Shown piece by piece: positions 1 through 6,895 of a stretch of DNA of 14,795 nucleotides (the first letter of the stretch is position 1; the number at the start of each line of letters is the position of its first letter). The notes below the pieces were generated by a model. The model saw only the letters and a list, made by a program, of their open reading frames with translations, did not search any database and was not told the origin of the DNA. The position numbers and the translations under genes were made by a program. The DNA comes from Oscillospiraceae bacterium (GTDB lineage: Bacteria > Bacillota > Clostridia > Oscillospirales > Oscillospiraceae), in the NCBI GenBank assembly GCA_017558545.1, contig JAFYUG010000270.1, forward strand, positions 1-14,795. Reading direction: 5' to 3'.

Positions 1-1536
1 ACCCCTTTTGAGGAGAATGAAAACTCTGTTTCCGAAGAAAATGCTCCTGTAGCTGAATCCGCTGAAGAAGCAGCGGAAGAAGAGAGCGAGGAAAAGGAAA
101 CCGAGAACGAGGAAGCTGAAGAGGAAGCTGAGGAGGAATTGTCCGATGTTGTTCCTGAAAGCGAAGGGGAGGAGACCCATGAGGAGTCTGCTCAGTGCTC
201 CGACGATGAGGACGATATCAAAGAAGGCCGCGACCTTGTTGATGTTTTTGAAGAAAACTCCGACACTCGCAAAATAGACATCTCCTCCTATGAGCATGAC
301 GATGACGGCAGTGAAGAAGATGAAAACGCCTGCGAGTATGACGATTCCACCATCTTCTATAATGATGAGGATCTCGAAGAGCGCGATTACCGTCCCATTC
401 GTTTTAGCCGCACGGGTCGCTCCGGCTGCCTCGGCGGAATAATGTATGCAGCATTTATTATTTGTATATCTGTTGCTCTTGCCGTGTTCGGCTGGATGGC
501 CGCCTGCGATGTTCTCGCTCTCAATAAGGGCGACGTAAGCATGACGGTTGTTATGCCTGAAGAAATCTTCTTCGAAAAAGAAGTTGACGTGTTGGATGAG
601 GATGGCAACAAAGTTGGTACCGAAACCGTTGTTGTTGCCGACGTGGACAAGGTTTCCCATATCCTTAAGGATAATGGCATTATTGAATATCCCTGGCTTT
701 TTAATCTTTTTGCCAAGGTCTCCAATGCCGACGAAAATATAGACCCCGGCACCTATAATCTTTCTACCAGATTTGACTATAGAGCATTGGTAAAGAACTT
801 GCAGGAGTCTGTTGCTGCCAAGGAAATCAAGTCCGGTGTAACCTTCCCCGAAGGCTATACCATGGATCAGATTTTCCAGAAGCTTGAGGACGAAGGAATT
901 TGTTCTGTTGAAGATCTTTATGATGCAGCTGCAAATTATCATTATGACTTCAGCTTCCTTGATGACAGCACTCTCGGTGATCCCAAACGTCTTGAAGGCT
1001 TCATTTTCCCCAACACTTATGACTTCTATGTTGGCGAATCTGCCAGCTCTGTTATAAGTAAGTTCCTCAACGCTTTCCATAGACAGCTCTATGCTGATAT
1101 GTATCAGCTTTGCGATAACATGGGCATTACCTTCTATGAGGCGGTTATCATTGCTTCCATGATTGAAAAGGAGGCTGCAAATGATGACGAAAGAGACGAT
1201 ATTGCTTCTGTTATCTATAATCGAATCAGATCCAATATGACCCTCGGCATAGATGCAACCATTCTTTATGAGCATCCTGAGCATGTTGGCGTGCAGATAC
1301 CCACTGAGATATTGCAGGAAGATAGTCCCTATAACACCCACATTTACAAGGGACTGCCTCCTACTCCTATTTGCAATCCCGGTATGGCTTCTCTTGAAGC
1401 TGCTTTGCATCCTGCTACTACCTGGTATTACTATTACGCTCTTGATACTGCAACCGGAACTCATAAGTTCTTCTATAATCAGTATGAATTTAATGCATTC
1501 GTAGGTACACAAGACTATGATAACTACAATCCCTGA
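1..1536 (+). CDS. mltG: Endolytic murein transglycosylase MltG (5' end outside window)
   Basis: MltG (YceG/YrrL family) cuts nascent peptidoglycan glycan strands at the outer face of the membrane and so sets strand length. The frame is open to base 1, so the gene begins upstream. The TTG at 139 looks like a start only because in-frame Glu codons (GAG GAG GAA) mimic a ribosome site. Counting from that TTG: an extremely acidic region to about residue 85, a basic juxtamembrane stretch (RPIRFSRTGR, 85-94), one membrane helix (about 98-127), then the extracytoplasmic domain. Family motifs are LEGFIFPNTYDF (285-296), ASMIEKEA (339-346) with E343 as the probable catalytic Glu, SVIYNRI (357-363), SPYNTH (396-401) and GLPPTPICNPG (405-415). 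The charge pattern puts the acidic tail in the cytoplasm. The end overlaps the next gene by 20 bases. Identity is secure; only the start is missing. Confidence 0.93.
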   Translation, partial: TPFEENENSVSEENAPVAESAEEAAEEESEEKETENEEAEEEAEEELSDVVPESEGEETHEESAQCSDDEDDIKEGRDLVDVFEENSDTRKIDISSYEHDDDGSEEDENACEYDDSTIFYNDEDLEERDYRPIRFSRTGRSGCLGGIMYAAFIICISVALAVFGWMAACDVLALNKGDVSMTVVMPEEIFFEKEVDVLDEDGNKVGTETVVVADVDKVSHILKDNGIIEYPWLFNLFAKVSNADENIDPGTYNLSTRFDYRALVKNLQESVAAKEIKSGVTFPEGYTMDQIFQKLEDEGICSVEDLYDAAANYHYDFSFLDDSTLGDPKRLEGFIFPNTYDFYVGESASSVISKFLNAFHRQLYADMYQLCDNMGITFYEAVIIASMIEKEAANDDERDDIASVIYNRIRSNMTLGIDATILYEHPEHVGVQIPTEILQEDSPYNTHIYKGLPPTPICNPGMASLEAALHPATTWYYYYALDTATGTHKFFYNQYEFNAFVGTQDYDNYNP

Positions 1537-2722
1537 ACTTTTAGCTCCCGCCGGTGATGCAGAGCGTCTTGAAATGGCTCTGCATTACGGCGCGGATGCC
1601 GTATATCTTGCCGGAAAACAGTTTGGTCTTCGAGCTTCCGCAGGAAACTTTGATTCCGATGGTATGCGCAAGGCTGTATCTGCCGCTCATGCCAAAGGGG
1701 CAAAGGTATATGTAACTGTAAATGTGCTCCCTCATGAGCACCAGCTTTCCACGTTACCTGCATTCCTTGAGGATACAGCTGATACCGGAGTTGATGGCTT
1801 CATTATTGCCGATCTTGGCGTTCTTGCTCTTGCAAAACGCCATGCTCCCAATGTGCCCATACATATAAGCACTCAGCTTGGTGTTGTCAATTCGGAAACT
1901 GCCAAGATGCTCTATGATCTCGGCGCAAAGCGCGTTGTTCTTGCCAGAGAAATGAGTATGGAGAATATTCGCTCTTTCCGTAATAATATCCCCAAGGATT
2001 TGGAAATTGAGGCCTTTGTCCACGGCGCAATGTGCGTCAGCTTTTCCGGAAGATGCCTTCTCTCCAACTACATAACTCATAGAGACGCCAATGGCGGCGC
2101 TTGCTCTCAGCCTTGCAGATGGAAGTATCATTTGGTGGAAGAAAAACGTCCCAATGACTATTTTGAAATCAGCGAGGACGGCGGAACTTTCATCATGAAT
2201 AGCTCCGATATGTGCATGATTGAACATATTGGAGAGCTTGTTGATGCAGGCGTCAGCTCATTTAAAATTGAAGGACGCATGAAAAGCTCATATTATGCCG
2301 CTGTTACCACCAATGCATATCGTCACGCCATTGATGACTATGTTGCCGGAAAGAGCTTTGATAAGACATGGCTTGATGAATGCATGAAAGTTAGCCACCG
2401 CCGTTACTCAACGGGATTCTATTTTGGAGAACCTGGACAGTATTATGCCGATGCCCATTATTTCACCGATGCAGATGTTTGCGGCATAGTTGAGTCCTGC
2501 GGCGAGGACGGAGAGGCAAAAATCATTCAGCGCAATAAATTCTGCGTTGGTGATAGAGTCGAACTTGTCACCAAGGATAATCTTCCCATAGCATTCACTG
2601 TAACTGATCTCAGAAATGCAGAGGATGAACGTATTGAATCCGCCCCTCATCCCATGATGGAGCTTCATATGCATTTGCCTGTGAAATGCGATAGACTTTC
2701 TCTTCTCAGAAAATTGAGATAA
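1517..2722 (+). CDS. trhP: U32-family (peptidase-like) protein, probable tRNA uridine-34 hydroxylation factor
   Basis: This 401-residue protein belongs to the U32 family, once called collagenases. Characterised YrrN/YrrO/YegQ members (TrhP) take part in prephenate-dependent 5-hydroxyuridine formation at the tRNA wobble position. Motifs seen: ELLAPAGDAERL (7-18), YGADAVYLAG (24-33), the signature VHGAMCVSFSGRCLLSNY (168-185), and the RDANGGACSQPCRWKY region (189-204). Cysteines 173, 180, 196 and 233 have nearly the spacing of the four Fe-S ligands I recall for E. coli UbiU (169, 176, 193, 232), so an iron-sulfur cluster is likely by inference. The ATG at 1517 lies inside the mltG end with only a weak ribosome site, so translation is probably coupled. 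In Bacillus subtilis mltG (yrrL) also lies near yrrN/yrrO, with yrrM between; no yrrM homologue is present here. The family is certain; the exact substrate is inferred from YrrO-like sequence and context. Confidence 0.88.
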   Translation: MITTIPELLAPAGDAERLEMALHYGADAVYLAGKQFGLRASAGNFDSDGMRKAVSAAHAKGAKVYVTVNVLPHEHQLSTLPAFLEDTADTGVDGFIIADLGVLALAKRHAPNVPIHISTQLGVVNSETAKMLYDLGAKRVVLAREMSMENIRSFRNNIPKDLEIEAFVHGAMCVSFSGRCLLSNYITHRDANGGACSQPCRWKYHLVEEKRPNDYFEISEDGGTFIMNSSDMCMIEHIGELVDAGVSSFKIEGRMKSSYYAAVTTNAYRHAIDDYVAGKSFDKTWLDECMKVSHRRYSTGFYFGEPGQYYADAHYFTDADVCGIVESCGEDGEAKIIQRNKFCVGDRVELVTKDNLPIAFTVTDLRNAEDERIESAPHPMMELHMHLPVKCDRLSLLRKLR

Positions 2723-2728
2723 TTTTAC

Positions 2729-2753
2729 CAGGGCTTCTTAACATGAAGCCCTG
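2729..2753 (+). terminator. Possible weak terminator or processing hairpin after trhP
   Basis: A 9-bp stem (2729-2737 with 2745-2753, core AGGGCTTC/GAAGCCCT) with a 7-base loop follows the stop codon by six bases. The tail AATTTATAT is a poor T-tract and the sfsA ribosome site follows within about 10 bases. It may therefore be a leaky terminator, or an mRNA-stabilising hairpin with read-through into sfsA. Confidence 0.45.
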
Positions 2754-2770
2754 AATTTATATGAGGAAAT

Positions 2771-3451
2771 ATGAAATACGATAAGATTAAAAGCGGTATA
2801 TTTCTATCCAGACCCAATCGTTTTATTGCTCATGTTGAAATTGATGGCAGGGAAGAGACGGTGCATGTGAAAAACACAGGTCGCTGCCGTGAGCTTTTGC
2901 CTAAGGGTGCAGAGGTCTACCTTGCCTGCGCTGATAATAGCGCAAGAAAAACAGCGTATGACCTTGTTGCCGTGAAAAAGGGCGAGAGGCTGATAAATAT
3001 GGACTCTCAAGCCCCCAATAAGGCATTCTATGAATGGGCTATAAATGGCAGTTTCATTGGAAAGCCTGATATCATTAAGCCAGAGTATAAATGGGGAAAT
3101 TCAAGATTTGATTTCTACATACAAAAAGGCGATAAGCGCTGTCTTGTTGAGGTTAAGGGAGTTACATTGGAATTTGATGGAGAATGCTATTTTCCCGATG
3201 CACCAACGGAGAGAGGTGTTAAGCATATTAATGAACTTATTGCCGCAAAAGAGGAAGGATATGAAACGTACATATTCTTTGTTGTGCAGATGAAGGATGT
3301 TAAGTTCCTATCTCCCAATGATGCAACTCATGCCGAGTTTGGCGATGCCCTTAGAAAAGCTGCTGAAAAGGGTGTTAATATTATGGCTTATGATTGCTAT
3401 GTTGAGCCGGATCTTATGGAAATAAGGGAAAAAATACCTGTTATACTCTAA
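2771..3451 (+). CDS. sfsA: SfsA family protein (DNA-binding/nuclease-fold, 'sugar fermentation stimulation')
   Basis: The 226-residue length is usual for SfsA. Family motifs appear in order: NTGR (35-38), RKTAYDL (59-65), SRFDF (111-115), VEVKGVT (126-132) and FPDAPTERGVKH (141-152). SRFDF followed by VEVK fits the PD-(D/E)xK nuclease-like core reported for this family. E. coli SfsA was named for effects on maltose gene expression and binds DNA, but the cellular role is not settled, so the name should not be read as a sugar function. The ATG at 2771 has a GAGGAAAT ribosome site just upstream. The gene sits between the hairpin after trhP and the alaS promoter, with no obvious promoter of its own, so it may be reached by read-through. 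No key family motif is missing. Confidence 0.92.
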   Translation: MKYDKIKSGIFLSRPNRFIAHVEIDGREETVHVKNTGRCRELLPKGAEVYLACADNSARKTAYDLVAVKKGERLINMDSQAPNKAFYEWAINGSFIGKPDIIKPEYKWGNSRFDFYIQKGDKRCLVEVKGVTLEFDGECYFPDAPTERGVKHINELIAAKEEGYETYIFFVVQMKDVKFLSPNDATHAEFGDALRKAAEKGVNIMAYDCYVEPDLMEIREKIPVIL

Positions 3452-3459
3452 TTTTTCTG

Positions 3460-3487
3460 TTGACAAGTATATTTAATGTGCTAAAAT
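3460..3487 (+). promoter_or_regulatory. Promoter of the alaS T-box transcript
   Basis: TTGACA (3460-3465), a 16-base spacer, then TAAAAT (3482-3487), with a TG one base before the -10 (extended -10). It begins nine bases after the sfsA stop and would start transcription just before T-box stem I. It is one of three similar promoters in the window. Confidence 0.8.
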
Positions 3488-3503
3488 ATACGGGTAATAT
3501 TTT

Positions 3504-3738
3504 GTGGGCATTGACGAAACCAGTTATGTCTGCGTGGTCTTCCAGAGAGGGTTGCATTTGCTGAAAGCACCTGACCAACGTAACATTATCAGCCACTTCC
3601 GAGCCCGCGGGTGATGAATCCGCCGCCTGACCCCCGATAAAAGGTTATCTTAGATGCTGCGTATGCAGTAATCAGGGTGGTACCGTGAAGAATTAACACT
3701 TCGCCCCTGCATTGTGGGGGCGAAGTTTATTTTTTTAT
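3504..3738 (+). promoter_or_regulatory. T-box riboswitch, alanine specifier (GCC)
   Basis: This leader senses uncharged tRNA by pairing with it and switches between a terminator and an antiterminator. The T-box core AGGGTGGTACCG is at 3674-3685; its bulge TGGT (3678-3681) would pair with a tRNA ending ACCA, which fits tRNA-Ala with discriminator A. Stem I is closed by GTGGGC/GCCCGC (3504-3509 with 3603-3608); its distal part holds AGAGAGG (3544-3550) and a TGGTC/GACCA helix. On the 3' side of the internal loop lies GCC followed by A (3592-3595), the expected specifier position, an alanine codon matching downstream alaS. A short hairpin CTGC-GTAT-GCAG (3657-3668) can be stem III. The antiterminator helix (3685-3690 with 3699-3704) excludes the terminator. 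The specifier was placed by hand folding. Confidence 0.92.
3698..3738 (+). terminator. T-box regulatory terminator
   Basis: A 10-bp stem ACTTCGCCCC/GGGGCGAAGT (3698-3707 with 3717-3726), a 9-base loop, and a T-rich tail (TTTATTTTTTTA). Its 5' arm is also used by the antiterminator, so it forms only when tRNA-Ala is charged. The GTG at 3714, which would extend the alaS frame, lies inside this hairpin and cannot be the real start. Confidence 0.92.
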
Positions 3739-3776
3739 TGCTTAAAAATATAAAAGATATAAATGGAGGAAAAAAC

Positions 3777-6419
3777 ATGGCACACAGAAACATTGGTCTC
3801 AATGAGCTTCGCGAAATGTTCCTGAAGTTCTTTGAGTCCAAAGATCACCTCAGACTTCCCAGCTTCTCTCTCATTCCTCAGAATGACCCCTCTCTGCTTC
3901 TTATCAACTCCGGTATGGCTCCTATGAAGCCCTATTTCACCGGCGAGGTTGAACCCCCCAGACGCAGAGTTTGCACCTGCCAGAAGTGCATCCGCACCGG
4001 TGATATTGAAAACATCGGCAAAACCGCACGTCATGGCACCTATTTTGAAATGCTCGGCAACTTCTCCTTCGGCGATTATTTCAAGAGCGAATCTCTGGCT
4101 TGGAGCTGGGAGTTCCTCACTTCTCCCGAATGGGTAGGCCTTGAGCCCGATAGACTCTATCCCAGCATTTATCTTGATGACGATGAAGCCTTCGATGTAT
4201 GGACTAAGGAAATTGGCGTTCCTGCCGACCACATTGTTCGCATGGGCAAGGCTGATAACTTCTGGGAGCACGGCTCCGGTCCCTGCGGTCCCTGCTCCGA
4301 AATCTACTATGACCGCGGAATTGAAAATGGCTGCGGCAAGCCCGATTGCAAGCCCGGCTGCGATTGCGACCGCTTCATGGAAGTTTGGAACAACGTTTTC
4401 TCCCAGTTCAACAATGATGGCGAAGGCAATTACACCGATCTGGCTCAGAAGAATATCGACACCGGCATGGGCCTTGAGCGTCTTGCATGCGTTTGCCAGA
4501 ATGTTTCCAGCCTCTTCGATGTTGATACTGTTATGAACATCACCAACAGAGTCAGCGAGATCACCGGCGCTCACTACAATGAGAGCTACAAGAAGGACGT
4601 TTCCCTTCGTATTATCACCGACCATATCCGTTCTTCCACCTTCATGATTTGTGACGGCGTTCTGCCCTCTAACGAAGGCCGCGGCTATGTTCTCCGCCGT
4701 CTGCTTCGTCGCGCTGCACGCCACGGTAAGCTCCTTGGCGTAAACGAGCCCTTCCTCTATGACGTTGTTGAAACTGTTATCCGCGAGAACGAGGGTCATT
4801 ATCCCGACCTGCGCGAGAAGGCTGATTATATTACCCGCGTAATCAAGACCGAGGAAGAAAACTTTGCCCGCACCATCGATGCAGGTATGCGCATTTACAG
4901 CGAAATTCTCGAGCAGCATAAGAGCAAGGGCGAAAAGACCTTCTCCGGCGCTGATGCATTCAAACTCTACGATACCTATGGTTTCCCCATTGACCTTACC
5001 GCTGAAATGGTTGAGGAAGAGGGTATGACCATTGATATGGATGAATTCACCAAGCTCATGAACGAGCAGCGTCAGCGTGCAAGAGCTGCCCGCGGCGACA
5101 TGTCCGATGCATGGGCAGGCCTTGACCTTGGCCTTGACAATACCCCCACTCAGTTCGTTGGCTACACCAATGATAAGTGCTCTGCAAAGGTTCTCGCTCT
5201 CGTTGAAAGCGGCGAAACCTGCGGCGTTCTTGCCGAAGGCAGAAAGGGCATCGTTGTTCTTGATACCACCACCATGTATGCTGAAATGGGCGGTCAGGTT
5301 GCTGACCATGGCCGCATTGTTTGCGGCGATGCAGTCTTCGCTGTCAGCGATGTTCAGAAGGACAAAGGCGGCAAGTATCTCCACCATGGTGAAATGATTT
5401 CCGGCAGTCTGAATGTTGGTGACGAAGTTCGCGCCGATATTGATACCGAGCGCCGTCGCGCTATCATGCGCGCTCACTCTGCAACTCATCTTCTCCAGAG
5501 AGCTCTCCGCGATGTACTGGGCGATCATGTCCATCAGGCAGGTTCTCTTGTTGAGCCCGACCATCTCCGTTTTGACTTCACTCATTTCTCTGCTCTTACC
5601 ACCGATGAAATTCTTGCTATTAACAAGCGCGTTGGCAATATGATTCTTGACGGTTTCGATATTTCCATCTGCGAAATGGGCATTGATGAAGCCAAGAAGA
5701 TGGGCGCAACCGCTCTCTTCGGCGAGAAGTATGGCGATACTGTTCGCGTTGTTTCCATGGGCGAGGAGTCCATTGAGCTTTGCGGCGGTACCCATCTTAC
5801 AAACACCGCTCTTGTTGGTCCCTTCCATATTGTAAGCGAAGGCAGTGTTGCTTCCGGCGTCCGCAGAATTGAGGCTCTTACCGGTAAGAACTTCATGAAG
5901 CGCGTTGACGGTCTCAACCGCACCATTCATGAGGCAGCTTCCGTTCTCAAGACTAATCCTTCTGAGCTTATTGGCCGCCTTGAAAATACACTTGGCGAGA
6001 TGCGCGATATGCGCCAGAACATTGATAAGCTCAAGGATAAGCTTCTCTCCGGTGATGTTGAGCGCTTCCTCTTCGCTGCTAAGAAGATTAGCGGTCTCAA
6101 TGTAGTTACCACAACTCGTCCTGACCTTGAGGTTAACGATGTACGCAAGATGGGTGACTTCCTCCGCGATAAGGATCCCAAGATTGTTGCTGTTATCGCA
6201 ACCTACAAGGATAACAAGGTAAGCCTCGCTGCTTTCTGCGGTAAGGAAGCTGTTGCCGCAGGCATCAAGGCCGGCGACATTATCAAGAACATTGCTCCTG
6301 TTGTTGGTGGCAAGGGCGGCGGCAAGCCCGATAGCGCAATGGGCGGCGGCAGCGATGTTCTGAAGATTGACGATGCTCTGGCTCTCGTTGATAACTTTGT
6401 AGCCGAAAAGCTTGGCTAA
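3777..6419 (+). CDS. alaS: Alanine--tRNA ligase
   Basis: AlaRS attaches alanine to tRNA-Ala and removes mischarged serine or glycine. The 880-residue protein has the full bacterial layout. The class II catalytic core is N-terminal (NSGMAPMKPYF 44-54, motif 2 region around 83-100, GMGLERL 230-236). A Cys-rich insertion CGKPDCKPGCDC (186-197) may bind metal. The editing domain has HSATH (567-571) and CGGTH (669-673), giving the zinc/editing residues H567, H571, C669 and H673. A coiled region follows (about 720-770), then the C-Ala domain with GGKGGGKPDSAMGGG (844-858). The ATG at 3777 has TGGAGGA seven bases upstream. Codon choice is strongly selected: no in-frame TTA, CTA or TCA occurs, because the matching antisense frame is open along the whole gene. 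Regulated by the T-box above and followed by the HIT gene. Confidence 0.98.
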   Translation: MAHRNIGLNELREMFLKFFESKDHLRLPSFSLIPQNDPSLLLINSGMAPMKPYFTGEVEPPRRRVCTCQKCIRTGDIENIGKTARHGTYFEMLGNFSFGDYFKSESLAWSWEFLTSPEWVGLEPDRLYPSIYLDDDEAFDVWTKEIGVPADHIVRMGKADNFWEHGSGPCGPCSEIYYDRGIENGCGKPDCKPGCDCDRFMEVWNNVFSQFNNDGEGNYTDLAQKNIDTGMGLERLACVCQNVSSLFDVDTVMNITNRVSEITGAHYNESYKKDVSLRIITDHIRSSTFMICDGVLPSNEGRGYVLRRLLRRAARHGKLLGVNEPFLYDVVETVIRENEGHYPDLREKADYITRVIKTEEENFARTIDAGMRIYSEILEQHKSKGEKTFSGADAFKLYDTYGFPIDLTAEMVEEEGMTIDMDEFTKLMNEQRQRARAARGDMSDAWAGLDLGLDNTPTQFVGYTNDKCSAKVLALVESGETCGVLAEGRKGIVVLDTTTMYAEMGGQVADHGRIVCGDAVFAVSDVQKDKGGKYLHHGEMISGSLNVGDEVRADIDTERRRAIMRAHSATHLLQRALRDVLGDHVHQAGSLVEPDHLRFDFTHFSALTTDEILAINKRVGNMILDGFDISICEMGIDEAKKMGATALFGEKYGDTVRVVSMGEESIELCGGTHLTNTALVGPFHIVSEGSVASGVRRIEALTGKNFMKRVDGLNRTIHEAASVLKTNPSELIGRLENTLGEMRDMRQNIDKLKDKLLSGDVERFLFAAKKISGLNVVTTTRPDLEVNDVRKMGDFLRDKDPKIVAVIATYKDNKVSLAAFCGKEAVAAGIKAGDIIKNIAPVVGGKGGGKPDSAMGGGSDVLKIDDALALVDNFVAEKLG

Positions 6420-6432
6420 GGAGGAACTTTTG

Positions 6433-6774
6433 ATGGAAAACTGCATTTTCTGCAAAATCGCAGCAGGCGAAATTCCTTCTAACAAGGTTTATGAAGATGA
6501 GCATGTATTTGCTTTCAGAGATATTGCTCCTCAGGCTCCCGTTCATATTCTTGTTATTCCCAAGAAGCATTTCGCTTCCATGAATGAGGTTTGCGGCGAG
6601 AACACCCTTTACGCTGCAAAGTGCCTTGAAGCAATTGCTCTTATTGCAAAGCAGGAAAAGCTTAATAAGGGTTATCGCGTTATCTCCAACTGCGGTGAAG
6701 ACGGCGGACAGACTGTTATGCATCTTCATTTCCATATTCTCGGCGGCGAAAAGCTCAGCGAGAAAATGGTATAA
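6433..6774 (+). CDS. HIT-family (Hint-like) nucleotide phosphoramidase/hydrolase
   Basis: This 113-residue protein is a single histidine-triad domain. The active-site motif H-L-H-F-H (97-101) is followed by ILGGEKL, as in Hint/HinT enzymes, which cleave purine nucleoside phosphoramidates and related adenylates. The N-terminal CIFCKIAAGEIPS (4-16) and the H46 region match the zinc-binding variant common in Firmicutes. The ATG at 6433 is chosen over an in-frame TTG at 6412 because AAGGAGGA (6418-6425) sits seven bases before it and the TTG falls inside alaS. It lies 13 bases after the alaS stop, so it is very likely co-transcribed under T-box control. Hint proteins can act on aminoacyl-adenylates, so pairing with a tRNA synthetase is sensible, but that link is inference. 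Confidence 0.93.
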   Translation: MENCIFCKIAAGEIPSNKVYEDEHVFAFRDIAPQAPVHILVIPKKHFASMNEVCGENTLYAAKCLEAIALIAKQEKLNKGYRVISNCGEDGGQTVMHLHFHILGGEKLSEKMV

Positions 6775-6795
6775 TTAAGTTAAAATTCATTATGA

Positions 6796-6831
6796 AAAAC
6801 AGTGCCGGCATTTTACTGCCGGCACTGTTTT
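6796..6831 (+). terminator. Strong hairpin terminator after the alaS-HIT operon
   Basis: A 15-bp perfect stem (AAAACAGTGCCGGCA, 6796-6810, with 6817-6831) and a 6-base loop TTTTAC lie 21 bases after the stop. The A- and T-ends of the stem make it potentially active in both directions. The T-tract is short (TTTT, then GCG). Confidence 0.88.
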
Positions 6832-6834
6832 GCG

Positions 6835-6863
6835 TTGACGCAATATTTAGTTAATGATAAAAT
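6835..6863 (+). promoter_or_regulatory. Promoter of the comEC-holA-rnmV operon
   Basis: TTGACG (6835-6840), a 17-base spacer and TAAAAT (6858-6863), with TG one base upstream of the -10. It starts three bases after the preceding terminator stem and leaves a leader of about 25 bases before comEC. Confidence 0.8.
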
Positions 6864-6895
6864 CTGAACATATATGAAGTGAGAGGGGAGATATC

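Noticed and set aside
139..141. TTG with an apparent ribosome site as the mltG start
   Set aside because: The purine run is made of Glu codons in a frame that stays open and equally acidic to base 1.
387..752. A 121-codon minus-strand frame inside mltG
   Set aside because: It lies opposite the mltG membrane segment and has no ribosome site or recognisable domain.
3714..3776. N-terminal extension of alaS from a GTG
   Set aside because: It lies in the T-box terminator hairpin; the ATG at 3777 has a strong ribosome site and matches the family start.
3735..6485. A 916-codon open frame antisense to alaS
   Set aside because: It is codon-aligned with alaS and stays open only because alaS lacks TTA, CTA and TCA codons; its product has no recognisable domain and no ribosome site.
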